NCBI GenBank assembly: GCA_041946825.1 | Contig: JBHGBD010000001.1 | Coordinates: 558,001 to 622,000, forward strand | From: CAZTHM01 sp041946825 | Lineage (GTDB): Bacteria > Acidobacteriota > Terriglobia > UBA7540 | Direction: 5' to 3' | DNA: 64,000 nucleotides | In this document: piece by piece, positions 42,454-51,111 of the stretch | Layout of the letters: each line of letters starts with the position of its first letter | Numbering within the stretch: the first letter of the stretch is position 1 | The notes under the pieces: generated by a model | What the model was told of the DNA's origin: nothing | The model's database searches: none | Seen by the model: only the letters and a program-made list of their open reading frames with translations | Position numbers and translations under genes: made by a program

Positions 42454-43545
42454 TTACTCCTTCCGGAGGTGTGTCGCGATTTTGCGCGCCAGTTGAGAAA
42501 CGGCGGCGGTGTGCAATTTCGAAACCGGGAACCAGCGCGGTGCGCCGTCGGCAAACCCTCCGGTGAATTCTACAGGATGCAAGGCCACCCGGATCGACCG
42601 AAATGTAATTCCGTGGCGCAGCTCGCCGAGCGGCGGGCGGATCTCCAGCCTCCCTTTCAGAAGCGTTCGCAGTTTTTCCTCAAGCCGGGTCCGCGCCTCG
42701 TCGCTCGACGCGCCGAAAGCGGAAGGGAAGTTCCATAAGTCGGGAGTCAATCCTTCATCAAGTCCGCGAACCATGACGACCTTATTTTGCCGCGTAACTA
42801 CCCCCGCTGCCAGGTAGTGAAGTTCGGCCGCCCGGCGCGGGCGCGGCGTGGGATAGGATTCAGGGGCTCGGAGGAAGTACGCCCGGCAGCAGCCCCGCAG
42901 CGGGCAAGCGTCACAGTGCGGCGCGGTCGGCAGGCAGATCGTCTGGCCGAGTTCCATCAGCGCCTGGTTGAAATTCCCCGGTTGCCGGCGCGAAATCAGG
43001 CTGGCCAAGTGACTCTCGACGGCGTGCCGGAAGGCGGGTTGATGCAGGTTCCCTCGCAGGGCCAGCAGCCGCGCGACGACCCGCGCCACGTTACCGTCGA
43101 GAACCGGAAAGGGAAGGTTGTAGGCGATGCTCAGGACGGCGCTGGCGGTGTAGCGGCCGACACCGGGCAGTGTCCTGGCCTGCTCGAAGTCGCGCGGAAA
43201 TCGCCCCTCGAAACGCTCGACAAGGGCTTGTGCCGCCTGGTGGAGGTGGCGCGCCCGGCGGTAATAACCCAGCCCTGACCAGAGTTCGAGCACGCGCTCG
43301 AGCGGCGCCGCAGCCAGTTTTCTTACGCCCGGGAAGGCGCGAAGGAAGCGGCGATAGTACGGAATGACCGTCGCGACCTGGGTCTGCTGGAGCATGACCT
43401 CCGATACCCAGACCGCGTACGGGGACGCCTTCCCGCGCCAGGGGAGGGGGCGGGCATGGCGGCGAAACCATGCAAGAAGCAACCGGCGGAATTTGTGATT
43501 TGTGAACTGTGATTTGTGATTTACAGGCTGATTGCCCTTTCGCAT
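42454..43545 (-). CDS. mutY: A/G-specific adenine DNA glycosylase
   Basis: ATG 43545 is used; TTG 43560 is also in frame. The 363-residue protein has the HhH-GPD domain (WVSEVMLQQTQVATVIPYYRRF; LPGVGRYTASAVLSIAY), the 4Fe-4S site C-x6-C-x2-C-x5-C (CLPTAPHCDACPLRGCC) and a NUDIX-like C-terminal domain (YLAAGVVTRQNKVVMVRGL; WNFPSAFG) that recognises 8-oxoG. It removes A opposite 8-oxoguanine. Residues just before FRRLLLAWF (NHKSQFTNHK) are encoded by the intergenic ATCACAAAT word repeat, so that leader is probably not part of the folded protein. It lies 6 bases upstream of dinB. Confidence 0.95.
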   Translation of the reverse strand: MRKGNQPVNHKSQFTNHKFRRLLLAWFRRHARPLPWRGKASPYAVWVSEVMLQQTQVATVIPYYRRFLRAFPGVRKLAAAPLERVLELWSGLGYYRRARHLHQAAQALVERFEGRFPRDFEQARTLPGVGRYTASAVLSIAYNLPFPVLDGNVARVVARLLALRGNLHQPAFRHAVESHLASLISRRQPGNFNQALMELGQTICLPTAPHCDACPLRGCCRAYFLRAPESYPTPRPRRAAELHYLAAGVVTRQNKVVMVRGLDEGLTPDLWNFPSAFGASSDEARTRLEEKLRTLLKGRLEIRPPLGELRHGITFRSIRVALHPVEFTGGFADGAPRWFPVSKLHTAAVSQLARKIATHLRKE

Positions 43546-43648
43546 TCTTCCAAGGCCCAACTCAGGGTCGCGATCTTTTTCCCCGCGAAGCGAGGCAGCG
43601 CCTCATTATCTTTGTTCTTAAATCACAAATCACAATTCACAAATCACC
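43491..43648. repeat. inverted pair of ATCACAAAT words overlapping the mutY 5' end
   Basis: The left arm 43491-43523 (TTTGTGATTTGTGAACTGTG and on) and the right arm 43619-43648 (AAATCACAAATCACAATTCA) are inverted and enclose about 95 bases with CCCCGCGAAGCGAGG. The left arm lies inside the mutY frame. Confidence 0.75.
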
Positions 43649-43656
43649 CATCCTGA

Positions 43657-46074
43657 TTATTCCAGGACGAAATCCGTCGAGTGCACGGGGGAGGCGTGTC
43701 CGGCGGCGTCCCGGGCTCTCACCTCCAGCTTGTAGTTCCCGGCCTGGAGCTGATCCATTTGCACAAACACGCCGACCGGAATGACCGGATTCCCCTGCTG
43801 GATAAACTCCTCCAGAGGAATTGTGTTCGAGGAATACACGGGTTGGTTCGTCTTCCGGTCGACAATGCTATAGAGGACCCCCACGCGTGGCGGATTGCCG
43901 CCCAGGAGCAGGGGTTCGTAGACCTCCAGGTACATGCCCACCTTGTCGCCTTTTTTGAACCGGTTATTGGAGGAAGGGGTCAGCTCGATTCCTTTCACCA
44001 CCAGGGGCGTGCGTTCTTCGAGCAAGGCGGCGTCCAGGCTGGCGGTCAGTTGTGAGACGGGTTGCAGATTGTTGCTGAGCGCCACGCCGCTGATGTGGAA
44101 TTGCTTGCCGTCGAAAGGCTCGATCACCAAAGGCGTCTCGAACTTCCCGAATTTCTGATTCCCCGTGCCCAGCACCACCTTGAGTTTGTATTTGCCGGGA
44201 GCCACGTTGAATGAGTTTTGGTACGAGAAGGCTCCCTTGGTGAAATCCTTCAACTCGCCCTTCTCCATGTCCAGGTTGACGGTATCGCTGAAGCGCGCGG
44301 CCACCCCGCCGTCTTCCCGATAGGCAACGCCCAAAAGGTTGACCTTGGAGTGGAACTTTCCTTTTTCCTTTTCGAAAGGCAGCATCTGGGCGGGAACTTC
44401 CAGCGCCAGGTTGACGCGCGCCAGGTTCGCCTCAGTGTAGAAATAGGGCACGTTAAGTGAAACCGGGATCTCGCCCGGCTGCGCGGACGAGGCCTGCTCC
44501 TCGAGCACCTTGCCTTCCGGCTTGCCCGCCAGCAGGTCGGCGCTCCGCACGTCGCAATAGCCACTGCGGAAGCGCACCTTCACGCCCTTGCGTTCCACTT
44601 TGACCTGGATGGTGTGGCACCCGCCCTCCAGGGTTCGCTGGGGAGGCGTATACCCGAGGATGTAGTTCTCATCCAGTTCTTCGATGATGCGGTTGAGGCC
44701 TTGCACAAAATCGTTGGTGTTGAAAATGGTGAAGCCGCCGGTCCCCGACGCGAGTTGCTGCAGAACCTGCTGGTTGGTGGAAATATTCTCCATCAGCGGG
44801 GGAAGGATGGAGCGCTGCTGATAGATATCCGTGCTGCGATAGGGATTGTTGGGGTCGAAGGGGCTTCGAGATGTATTTCCAGTAGACCCACCGCGCGTCC
44901 CGCCGCCGAAACCGCCGCCGCGCGCGCCGCCGCCGGTCGTTCCGCCTCCGGTGGCGCCTCCGCCACGTGCGCCTCCTCCGCCTCCCGTACCTCCGCCGGT
45001 CGTACCACCTCCGCCGCCCGTGCTACCGCCGCCCGTACCGCCTCCGCCGCGAGCGCCTCCGCCTCCCCCGCCCGTGCCTCCGCCACCCGTGCCTCCCCCA
45101 CCGCCCCCGCCCGGCCGCTGGGCAAGGCGCTGGGAAAGGACCAGGAATTCGGAAGCCAGAAGGCCATCCTCATGGGGGAAGGGTGATTCATCGAGGCTGG
45201 CGCCCGGAGGCAGCCCCGGGAACCCCTGCTGCTGACGCGTGGGGTCCATCATATCCGGTGCCGTGGGCGAGGTCAGGCCACCCAGGCCGCGAACATCAAC
45301 CGGATAGATAGCGATGTTGGCTTTGTTCGCCGCGTCAATGGTCGCGGTCAGCTCCGACTGCCTCTCGGGAGTCAGCGGGAAGCCGCCCGAGAACAGAATC
45401 AGGGTCTTCCGCCCCGGAACGCCGCGCAGCGTTTTGGCCAGGTTCCGGATGGCCAGCAGTTCGCTACGAGCCGCGAAATCCGACCGCACCTGGACGATAT
45501 TGGGAGCCCCCATCCGGGCGATTTCGGTTGTCTGCCCCAGCTCATTGGACTGGACAGAGGAGAATTTGATGCCGCCCACCGCGCGTTTCAGGGCTCCCGC
45601 GTCGGCCGTAAAATTCTGAGTAATGCGCGAGACTCCAGTAAAATCGATCACGGCAATCTGCCGGTCCTTGGAGGCGCCCTTCTCCACAAACTGCGCGGCC
45701 GCCTGGCGTGCCCGGGTCTGATCGCTGGGACTCATCGTGGCGTTGTCAAAGAACAGGACCAGATAGCGGGCTTGATTGGGAGCCTGAGGCGCGCCGGGCT
45801 CGGTCCCCTTTGAAAAGGTCGTAATCGTCTGTTCTTGGTTGTCCTCGAAAACCTTGAATTCGCTCTGCGCGAGGTCGCGGACGTAATTGTCCTTCTTGTC
45901 CATTGCCACCACGTCGACCAGAACGAGATTGGTTTCCGTCCGGATGACACCCGGCGCGGTTGGCGCGCCTTGCGCCGCAGATCCGCCCTGTTGAGGAGCC
46001 TGCGCGTGAGCGGCCCAAATCCCGCCGAGCATACTCAGAGCGCCCAAAAGCGAGAAGATCCTTCTATGAATCAT
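43657..46074 (-). CDS. VWFA-domain protein (acidobacterial type) with a long glycine tract
   Basis: The 805-residue product has a signal peptide (to about AHAQA), a VWFA domain with VDVVAMDKKDNYVRDLAQSEFKVFEDN and the MIDAS-like DNATMSPSDQTRA, LRGVPGRKTLILFSGGFP. Residues about 320-400 are almost pure Gly with Ala/Arg/Thr/Ser, then the second half of the domain (LLQQLASGTGGFTIFNTNDFVQGLNRIIEELDENYILGY) and a beta-sandwich tail. It is second in a two-gene operon with a similar protein 11 bases upstream. The family is abundant in Acidobacteriota and its function is unknown. Confidence 0.88.
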   Translation of the reverse strand: MIHRRIFSLLGALSMLGGIWAAHAQAPQQGGSAAQGAPTAPGVIRTETNLVLVDVVAMDKKDNYVRDLAQSEFKVFEDNQEQTITTFSKGTEPGAPQAPNQARYLVLFFDNATMSPSDQTRARQAAAQFVEKGASKDRQIAVIDFTGVSRITQNFTADAGALKRAVGGIKFSSVQSNELGQTTEIARMGAPNIVQVRSDFAARSELLAIRNLAKTLRGVPGRKTLILFSGGFPLTPERQSELTATIDAANKANIAIYPVDVRGLGGLTSPTAPDMMDPTRQQQGFPGLPPGASLDESPFPHEDGLLASEFLVLSQRLAQRPGGGGGGGTGGGGTGGGGGGARGGGGTGGGSTGGGGGTTGGGTGGGGGARGGGATGGGTTGGGARGGGFGGGTRGGSTGNTSRSPFDPNNPYRSTDIYQQRSILPPLMENISTNQQVLQQLASGTGGFTIFNTNDFVQGLNRIIEELDENYILGYTPPQRTLEGGCHTIQVKVERKGVKVRFRSGYCDVRSADLLAGKPEGKVLEEQASSAQPGEIPVSLNVPYFYTEANLARVNLALEVPAQMLPFEKEKGKFHSKVNLLGVAYREDGGVAARFSDTVNLDMEKGELKDFTKGAFSYQNSFNVAPGKYKLKVVLGTGNQKFGKFETPLVIEPFDGKQFHISGVALSNNLQPVSQLTASLDAALLEERTPLVVKGIELTPSSNNRFKKGDKVGMYLEVYEPLLLGGNPPRVGVLYSIVDRKTNQPVYSSNTIPLEEFIQQGNPVIPVGVFVQMDQLQAGNYKLEVRARDAAGHASPVHSTDFVLE

Positions 46075-46085
46075 AAAGCACCTGC

Positions 46086-47942
46086 TTAATATGGAATTTC
46101 AATCGTGCGATTAATGGCGGTCAGTTGCGCTCCCTCGGCGTCGCGGACGACCTGGCGGACCATGTAGGTGCCGGGGTGGACGTCGAAGCTGAGCTTGGCC
46201 GTCACGCCGGAACGGAGGAGCCTTTCCAGGCTGGCGTCCAGCAGTTGCAGATGGAGCCGTTTTTCCTTCCCGGTCACGTATTTTCCGTCTCGGTCGAAGA
46301 GGGCCGCGACAATCGTCAGGCTGTTCAGGTTCCGTCCACCCTCTTTGCGAAACTGCACGAAGTGCAGGTCGAGGCGCGTGAGCACCGAGAGCTTGACGTC
46401 GGCGTCGTTGGTTTTGAAGAACTGTGTCTGCATTTCGATGGGCAGCTCGTGCAATTCGTCGCGCGAGAAGACCGCCTGCTCGATCTCTTCCTTGGCCTGC
46501 GAGGCCGGGTCGACGGGTTTGGCAGGCGCAAAGTAGCCGCTGCGCGCCTGCACGGAGAACTTCTCCTTGGTGTTAAGAGCGACTTTCAGGTTGTGAAATC
46601 GTCCGTCCAGTTTCAGGTTCTGCGGCGAGAAACCTAAAACGTAATACAGCTCCGGCAGGGCTCCGACTCTTCGGAATCCCTCCTGGAGGTCGTTGCTGTT
46701 GTGGAAGAACACCCCCCCCGTATCGAAGGCGAGATTGCGGAGGACTTCGGCGGCAACTTCCATCCGCCGGAGCTGAATCTGCTGTTTCTTGCCGATCAGG
46801 TCCACGCGGCGCGGCAGGACCGAGACGTTCTGGCTGGCGTCGCCAAAGGGGACCGGCGCGTAGAGGCCCTTGGCGTCGAGGGTGTTGATGACGACGTTCG
46901 AGCGCAGCGCCCGCTCGATCACCTCGTTGACCCGCGTCTCCTCGGTCTGCATGAGAAACCCGGGAGAGGCCAGAACAATCGTCCTCTGGCCGGGCATCAC
47001 CGCCAGCCGACGCACCACCGTGTCCAGGCTGCGTAAGGCGTAAACCGTCTCGGTCTGATAGGAGTTCGCGGCGCCGACGGCATCGCCTTCCGCGTGACTG
47101 CGCGCGAGGGCCATCGCCTCGGTCTCGCTCATGCCACGGTTTTCATAGTAACAGCGGTAGGCTTCCTCGGTGGCGATGTCTATCGCGAACGGGTCATGCT
47201 GGTAGACCATCTGATAGGCCTGATAGTCGAGGATGTCCGGGCAAGCATGATCCCGCCTGGGAACGATCGACCGCGGCCGAATCCTCATCAGGGCTTCGTG
47301 CAGCTTGGCCCGGTCGTCGGTAAAGTCCAGGGTCCGCTCGCCGGAGGAGGTGAAGATTCCCACGCGGTCGCCCGGCTGCAAGGCGGTCTCCAGGTAGTGA
47401 TCGGCGGCCAACTGAGTACGCGACAGATCTTCGAAAAGGATATGGACGTCGTCAAAAAAAATTGCCAGGAAGCGCTCCGCCGTGGTGGGTTCGGCGAACT
47501 CGTCCTCGGCCGATTCAGAGTCTGGAGTCTCGGTTTTTTTTCTCGCCTGTTCCTCCAGCTTCGCGGAGGGGATTTCGACGGAGAAGTGGGAAATCACCTG
47601 CGGCTTGCCATTGTCCAACAGGCGGAAATCGTCTTTCTGGAGGTTGGGGATAGGCTTGCCGTTCCCGTCGCGCACCACGGCGCGAACCAGGACCAGATTC
47701 CGCTCAACCTGCACTTTGAAAGTGGATTCGTGCTCCTCGCTGGTAAGTTCAGGGGTGGGCTTCTCCTGCGCGAAGGTGCCTGGAACTCCCGCCCCTAACG
47801 TGAGGCAGGCGGCGGTCAGGCCGAAGTCAAGAATGGCTCCGACAATGCGCAGTCGCGGCCTGAGGAGAGATGTAATCAACACCGTTAATCCAGAAGAAGC
47901 AACTATTGTTTGCGCCTTGCTGGCTGCTCCAATAAACGCCAA
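46086..47942 (-). CDS. VWFA-domain protein (acidobacterial type)
   Basis: The 618-residue frame begins with TTG 47942; an internal GTG or TTG may be the true start because the ribosome-binding site is too close. A signal sequence ends near GTFAQ. Then FKVQVERNLVLVRAVVRDGNGKPIPNLQKDDFRLLDNGKPQ, a VWFA core (FLAIFFDDVHILFEDLSRTQ; MPGQRTIVLASPGFLM; NVVINTLDAKGLYAPVP) and the EGFRRVGALPELYYVLGFSP tail. It lacks the glycine tract of its neighbour. The pair probably acts together outside the membrane. Confidence 0.88.
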   Translation of the reverse strand: MAFIGAASKAQTIVASSGLTVLITSLLRPRLRIVGAILDFGLTAACLTLGAGVPGTFAQEKPTPELTSEEHESTFKVQVERNLVLVRAVVRDGNGKPIPNLQKDDFRLLDNGKPQVISHFSVEIPSAKLEEQARKKTETPDSESAEDEFAEPTTAERFLAIFFDDVHILFEDLSRTQLAADHYLETALQPGDRVGIFTSSGERTLDFTDDRAKLHEALMRIRPRSIVPRRDHACPDILDYQAYQMVYQHDPFAIDIATEEAYRCYYENRGMSETEAMALARSHAEGDAVGAANSYQTETVYALRSLDTVVRRLAVMPGQRTIVLASPGFLMQTEETRVNEVIERALRSNVVINTLDAKGLYAPVPFGDASQNVSVLPRRVDLIGKKQQIQLRRMEVAAEVLRNLAFDTGGVFFHNSNDLQEGFRRVGALPELYYVLGFSPQNLKLDGRFHNLKVALNTKEKFSVQARSGYFAPAKPVDPASQAKEEIEQAVFSRDELHELPIEMQTQFFKTNDADVKLSVLTRLDLHFVQFRKEGGRNLNSLTIVAALFDRDGKYVTGKEKRLHLQLLDASLERLLRSGVTAKLSFDVHPGTYMVRQVVRDAEGAQLTAINRTIEIPY

Positions 47943-48060
47943 ACCTCCCCTAACTTTTGAGTTCCTGTGGCGCTAGTATCCCGCCCGGATAGGGGGAAGT
48001 CAAGAAACGTTTTCGCCCCGCAACTTGATTTGGACGCGCCAATCTGCAATGCTGCTGGGC

Positions 48061-48183
48061 TTCAGCTATCAGCCATCAGCCATCAGTAATCAGCCCGCGT
48101 GTCGGTCTTGCTTGCTGGGCGGTGAAAGCTGAGGGCTGAGAGCTGATAACTGGTAACTGGCAACTGATAACTAGCAACTGAGG
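48061..48183. repeat. inverted ATCAGCC / AACTGGTAACTGG word repeats before ubiD
   Basis: The left arm 48061-48095 (TTCAGCTATCAGCCATCAGC and on) is inverted with respect to 48124-48183 (GCTGAGGGCTGAGAGCTGAT, then TAACTGGTAACTGG and CTAGCAACTGAGGG). The right arm ends in the Shine-Dalgarno of the next gene. Confidence 0.75.
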
Positions 48184-48190
48184 GATACCC

Positions 48191-49693
48191 GTGGCCTACC
48201 AAGACCTGCGCGAGTTTGTTGCAAGACTCGATCGCGAAAACCAGGTGAAGCGAATCTCAGCCGAGGTCGATGTCGATCTCGAAATCACCGAGATCACCGA
48301 CCGCGTCTCGAAAGCCGGGGGCCCGGCGCTGCTCTTCGAGAAGCCGCGCTCGGCCAAGGACGGCGTCACGTATTCGATGCCGCTGCTCATCAACGCGCTG
48401 GGTTCGAAGCGCCGCCTCGAGCTGGCCCTGGAAGTGAACTCCGTCGAGGACGTGGCGCACCGCATCGAAGACCTGCTGGAAATGAAGCCGCCCGAAGGCT
48501 TCTTCGACAAGATGAAGCTGCTGCCCAAGATTTCCGAGCTTGGCTCGTTCTTCCCAAAAACCGTAAAAGGGGGGCCCGTCAAGGAAGTGATCGAGAAGGA
48601 CAATTTGTCGCTGGCGCGCCTGCCCATCATGAAGTGTTGGCCGCTGGACGGGGGCAGATTCATCACCTGGCCGATGGTCGTCACCCGCAGCCCCAAAACC
48701 GGACGCCGCAACGTGGGCTGCTATCGCATGCAGGTTTACGACGAGCGCACCACGGGGATGCATTGGCAGATTCATAAGGGCGGCGCCGAGCATTTTAGAT
48801 GGGTTGAACGCTTGCGTTCACCAGGAGAAGCCGGTCAGGGGAAGGCGGGGCGAATGGAAGTTGCCGTGGCCATTGGCGCCGATCCCGTCACCATGCTGGC
48901 GGGCGTTTTACCGCTTCCCGAGGACCTTGACGAATTCCTTTTTGCCGGCTTCCTGCGCCAGGAAGCGGTCGAGCTCATCAAGTGCGAGACGGTGGACCTC
49001 GAAGTCCCCGCCAACGCCGAAATCGTCCTCGAAGGCTACGTGGACCTCGACGATATCCGCACCGAGGGCCCCTTTGGCGATCACACCGGCTATTACTCGC
49101 TCGAAGACAAATTCCCGGCGTTCCACATCACCTGCATGACGCGCCGCAAGGACCCTATCTACGTCTCCACCATCGTCGGCCCGCCGCCCATGGAAGACTA
49201 CTGGATGGGCTACGCCGTCGAGCGCCTCTTCCTGCCGCTGATGAAGAAGCAGCTTCCCGAAGTCGTGGACATGCGCTTGCCCGCCGAAGGCATCTTCCAC
49301 AATCTGATGATTGTCTCGATCCGCAAGAGTTATCCCGGCCACGCGCGCAAGCTGATGAACGCCATCTGGGGACTGCCGGGCGCCATGTTTACCAAGTGCA
49401 TCTTGGTGGTGGACCATGACGTCGACGTGCACAACCTGCGCGAAGTCGCCTGGAAAGCTTTCAATCACATCGACCCCGAGCGCGATATCCAGTTCACGCT
49501 CGGCCCCGTCGACCAGCTTGAGCACGCCTCGCGATTGCCCAACTTCGGCTCCAAGATGGGCGTCGACGCCACCCACAAATGGCCCTCCGAAGGCTTTAGT
49601 CGCCCTTGGCCGGACGAAATCAAAATGGACCCGGAAGTGAAAAAGAAAGTGGACGAACTGTGGAAGAGCTTGGGTTTGGGTGCTGCGGGCTAG
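48191..49693 (+). CDS. ubiD: UbiD-family decarboxylase
   Basis: GTG 48191 follows GAGGGA. The 500-residue protein matches UbiD/FldA-type prenylated-FMN decarboxylases: LREFVARLDRENQVKRI, LPIMKCWPLDGGRFITWPMV, MHWQIHKGGAEHF, EIVLEGYVDLDDIRTEGPFGDHTGYY with the catalytic Glu, and NFGSKMGVDATHKWPSEG. It decarboxylates aromatic acids, most likely in menaquinone or ubiquinone-type synthesis. The partner UbiX that makes prenylated FMN is not in the window. Confidence 0.92.
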   Translation: MAYQDLREFVARLDRENQVKRISAEVDVDLEITEITDRVSKAGGPALLFEKPRSAKDGVTYSMPLLINALGSKRRLELALEVNSVEDVAHRIEDLLEMKPPEGFFDKMKLLPKISELGSFFPKTVKGGPVKEVIEKDNLSLARLPIMKCWPLDGGRFITWPMVVTRSPKTGRRNVGCYRMQVYDERTTGMHWQIHKGGAEHFRWVERLRSPGEAGQGKAGRMEVAVAIGADPVTMLAGVLPLPEDLDEFLFAGFLRQEAVELIKCETVDLEVPANAEIVLEGYVDLDDIRTEGPFGDHTGYYSLEDKFPAFHITCMTRRKDPIYVSTIVGPPPMEDYWMGYAVERLFLPLMKKQLPEVVDMRLPAEGIFHNLMIVSIRKSYPGHARKLMNAIWGLPGAMFTKCILVVDHDVDVHNLREVAWKAFNHIDPERDIQFTLGPVDQLEHASRLPNFGSKMGVDATHKWPSEGFSRPWPDEIKMDPEVKKKVDELWKSLGLGAAG

Positions 49694-49722
49694 GGGCCGG
49701 GCCGCACGGTCGTGCGCCCGAC

Positions 49723-49750
49723 TTGTCATTCTGAGCGCCAGCGAAGAATC
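49723..49750. repeat. dispersed TTGTCATTCTGAG...GCGAAGAATC unit
   Basis: One copy of the intergenic element also seen at 34890-35065 and near 39360-39380, in the 160-base gap after ubiD. No gene is seen in this gap. Confidence 0.6.
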
Positions 49751-49855
49751 TACTATTCGGTTTTGTCCCCGAGCAACCGCAGACCCTTCGCGAGCGCTCA
49801 AGGTGACAATGCAAGACAGACTCGAGATCACCAATCTTGCGATGTCCCGCCTAGG

Positions 49856-50773
49856 TCAAGACGACTTAGAAAATTCGTGGAAATCAAAAAGCCCGTCACC
49901 CCGAAACGCGCCACTATGGCGGGAAACCAAGGCTAACACCTTGCCGTTGAGACCGGCAAGGTTAACATCATGCAACCGGCCCGAAGTGCGTTCATCTGAG
50001 CAGAATGGAACATACAACGGCGGGAGTGGGCTCGGTGGCTCTTTGTCACTGTGCCAGAGGTAGAACGCAGTGTGAAAGAACTCGTTTACTCGCAAATCTC
50101 CTGAAGGGCTCGGGGAAAGCCCATGGAATTCAGCGTCTTCCGTAGCTTTCTTCAGTTCGTGAAAGCGTCGGCTAGAGTCTGAGGAAGGTGCTGAAACCTT
50201 CCATGTCGCGATAGAAGGGGTGATTTCAAGTGCGCTCGGTCTAAACGCTAGACCGAACCAGTAAATTAGCTCTCCCCTCTTGATTGGACGGCACTCAAAA
50301 GGGTGAGTTCTGGTGTTCCCCTTAGTTTTTGTCGTTACATGTCCTGAGCAATAATCGCTTTCAAGTGTGATGTGGTCAACGACGCCAAGATTACTATTTT
50401 GATCCGTTTGCCTTCCAGCGTCCTTCACCGTGCGCCATTCGCAAATTGTGCGTTGGGTAAGACCTGGGAAAAACAGCGTCCTGCCTGCCACAGTTCTGCA
50501 CAAACTTCCCAAAATGTACTCTCTTTTCCACCACGCGGCTTTCCAAAGCAGAATGCCTAGCATGCCTTGTCGTTGGGGCCTTGCGGAGAAGAAGAGATAA
50601 TTCACTTTACCGACGGGTCGTCCTGAATCTGGACAATTAAATTTGACGAGGTCAATGAATGGTCTGAACAGCGACGATTCCGTCGAAGTTGTTCTACCTC
50701 TTCCATATGGAAACCGTCTGGTTAGTTCGATGGAATCGTATTGCTGATCTCTTTGGGCGGACTGAGTTTCCAT
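49856..50773 (-). CDS. orphan protein of atypical base composition
   Basis: The 305-residue frame METQSAQRDQQYDSIELTRR starts at ATG 50773 (50818 is also possible). I recognise no motif. It has aromatic and Cys residues (YLFFSARPQRQGMLGILLWK, CEWRTVKDAGRQ, DYCSGHVTTKTKGN) and no signal peptide or membrane segment. The stretch is visibly more A/T-rich than its neighbours and codons are less G/C-biased, which suggests recent acquisition. Coding is supported by the long frame without overlap. Confidence 0.5.
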   Translation of the reverse strand: METQSAQRDQQYDSIELTRRFPYGRGRTTSTESSLFRPFIDLVKFNCPDSGRPVGKVNYLFFSARPQRQGMLGILLWKAAWWKREYILGSLCRTVAGRTLFFPGLTQRTICEWRTVKDAGRQTDQNSNLGVVDHITLESDYCSGHVTTKTKGNTRTHPFECRPIKRGELIYWFGLAFRPSALEITPSIATWKVSAPSSDSSRRFHELKKATEDAEFHGLSPSPSGDLRVNEFFHTAFYLWHSDKEPPSPLPPLYVPFCSDERTSGRLHDVNLAGLNGKVLALVSRHSGAFRGDGLFDFHEFSKSS

Positions 50774-50866
50774 AGGCGAATTATGCCACGGGGGCGCGGG
50801 TGGCGCATCCCGATACAAGACCTCGGGAGAAGTCCCCCCGCGCTTCTTGCGAGCGGGTAGCGGGTA

Positions 50867-51058
50867 CCGCGGACCTGTAGTTTAGGTCCGCGGCATTTTG
50901 CCAACCCGATCCGTACAACCCGCAGACCTTGAGAAGCAGGTGTGCGCTACAATCTGGATTCCCGCTTGCGCGGAAATGACGGCGCGAGCCCGGCCCTCTC
51001 CCGGCGCGCGGGGAGAGGGTGTCCCGATTAAATCGGGGCGGGTGAGGGGGCCCTTCCA
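50867..51058. repeat. hairpin and dispersed repeats between orphan and glycosidase genes
   Basis: CCGCGGACCT/AGGTCCGCGG (50867-50893) is a perfect 10-bp stem with a 7-base loop. Then come CTGGATTCCCGCTTGCGCGG (cf. 29533-29560) and GGGGAGAGGGTGTCCCGATT followed by AAATCGGGGCGGGTGAGGGG. The gap 50774-51111 holds no gene. Confidence 0.65.
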
Positions 51059-51111
51059 CTTCAGGACACCAAACAAAACGCATCGGCACAAGCGGTGCTC
51101 GGGGCCGCCGG

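Noticed and set aside
44846..45235. Proline-rich plus-strand frame
   Set aside because: Reverse reading of the glycine tract of the VWFA gene.
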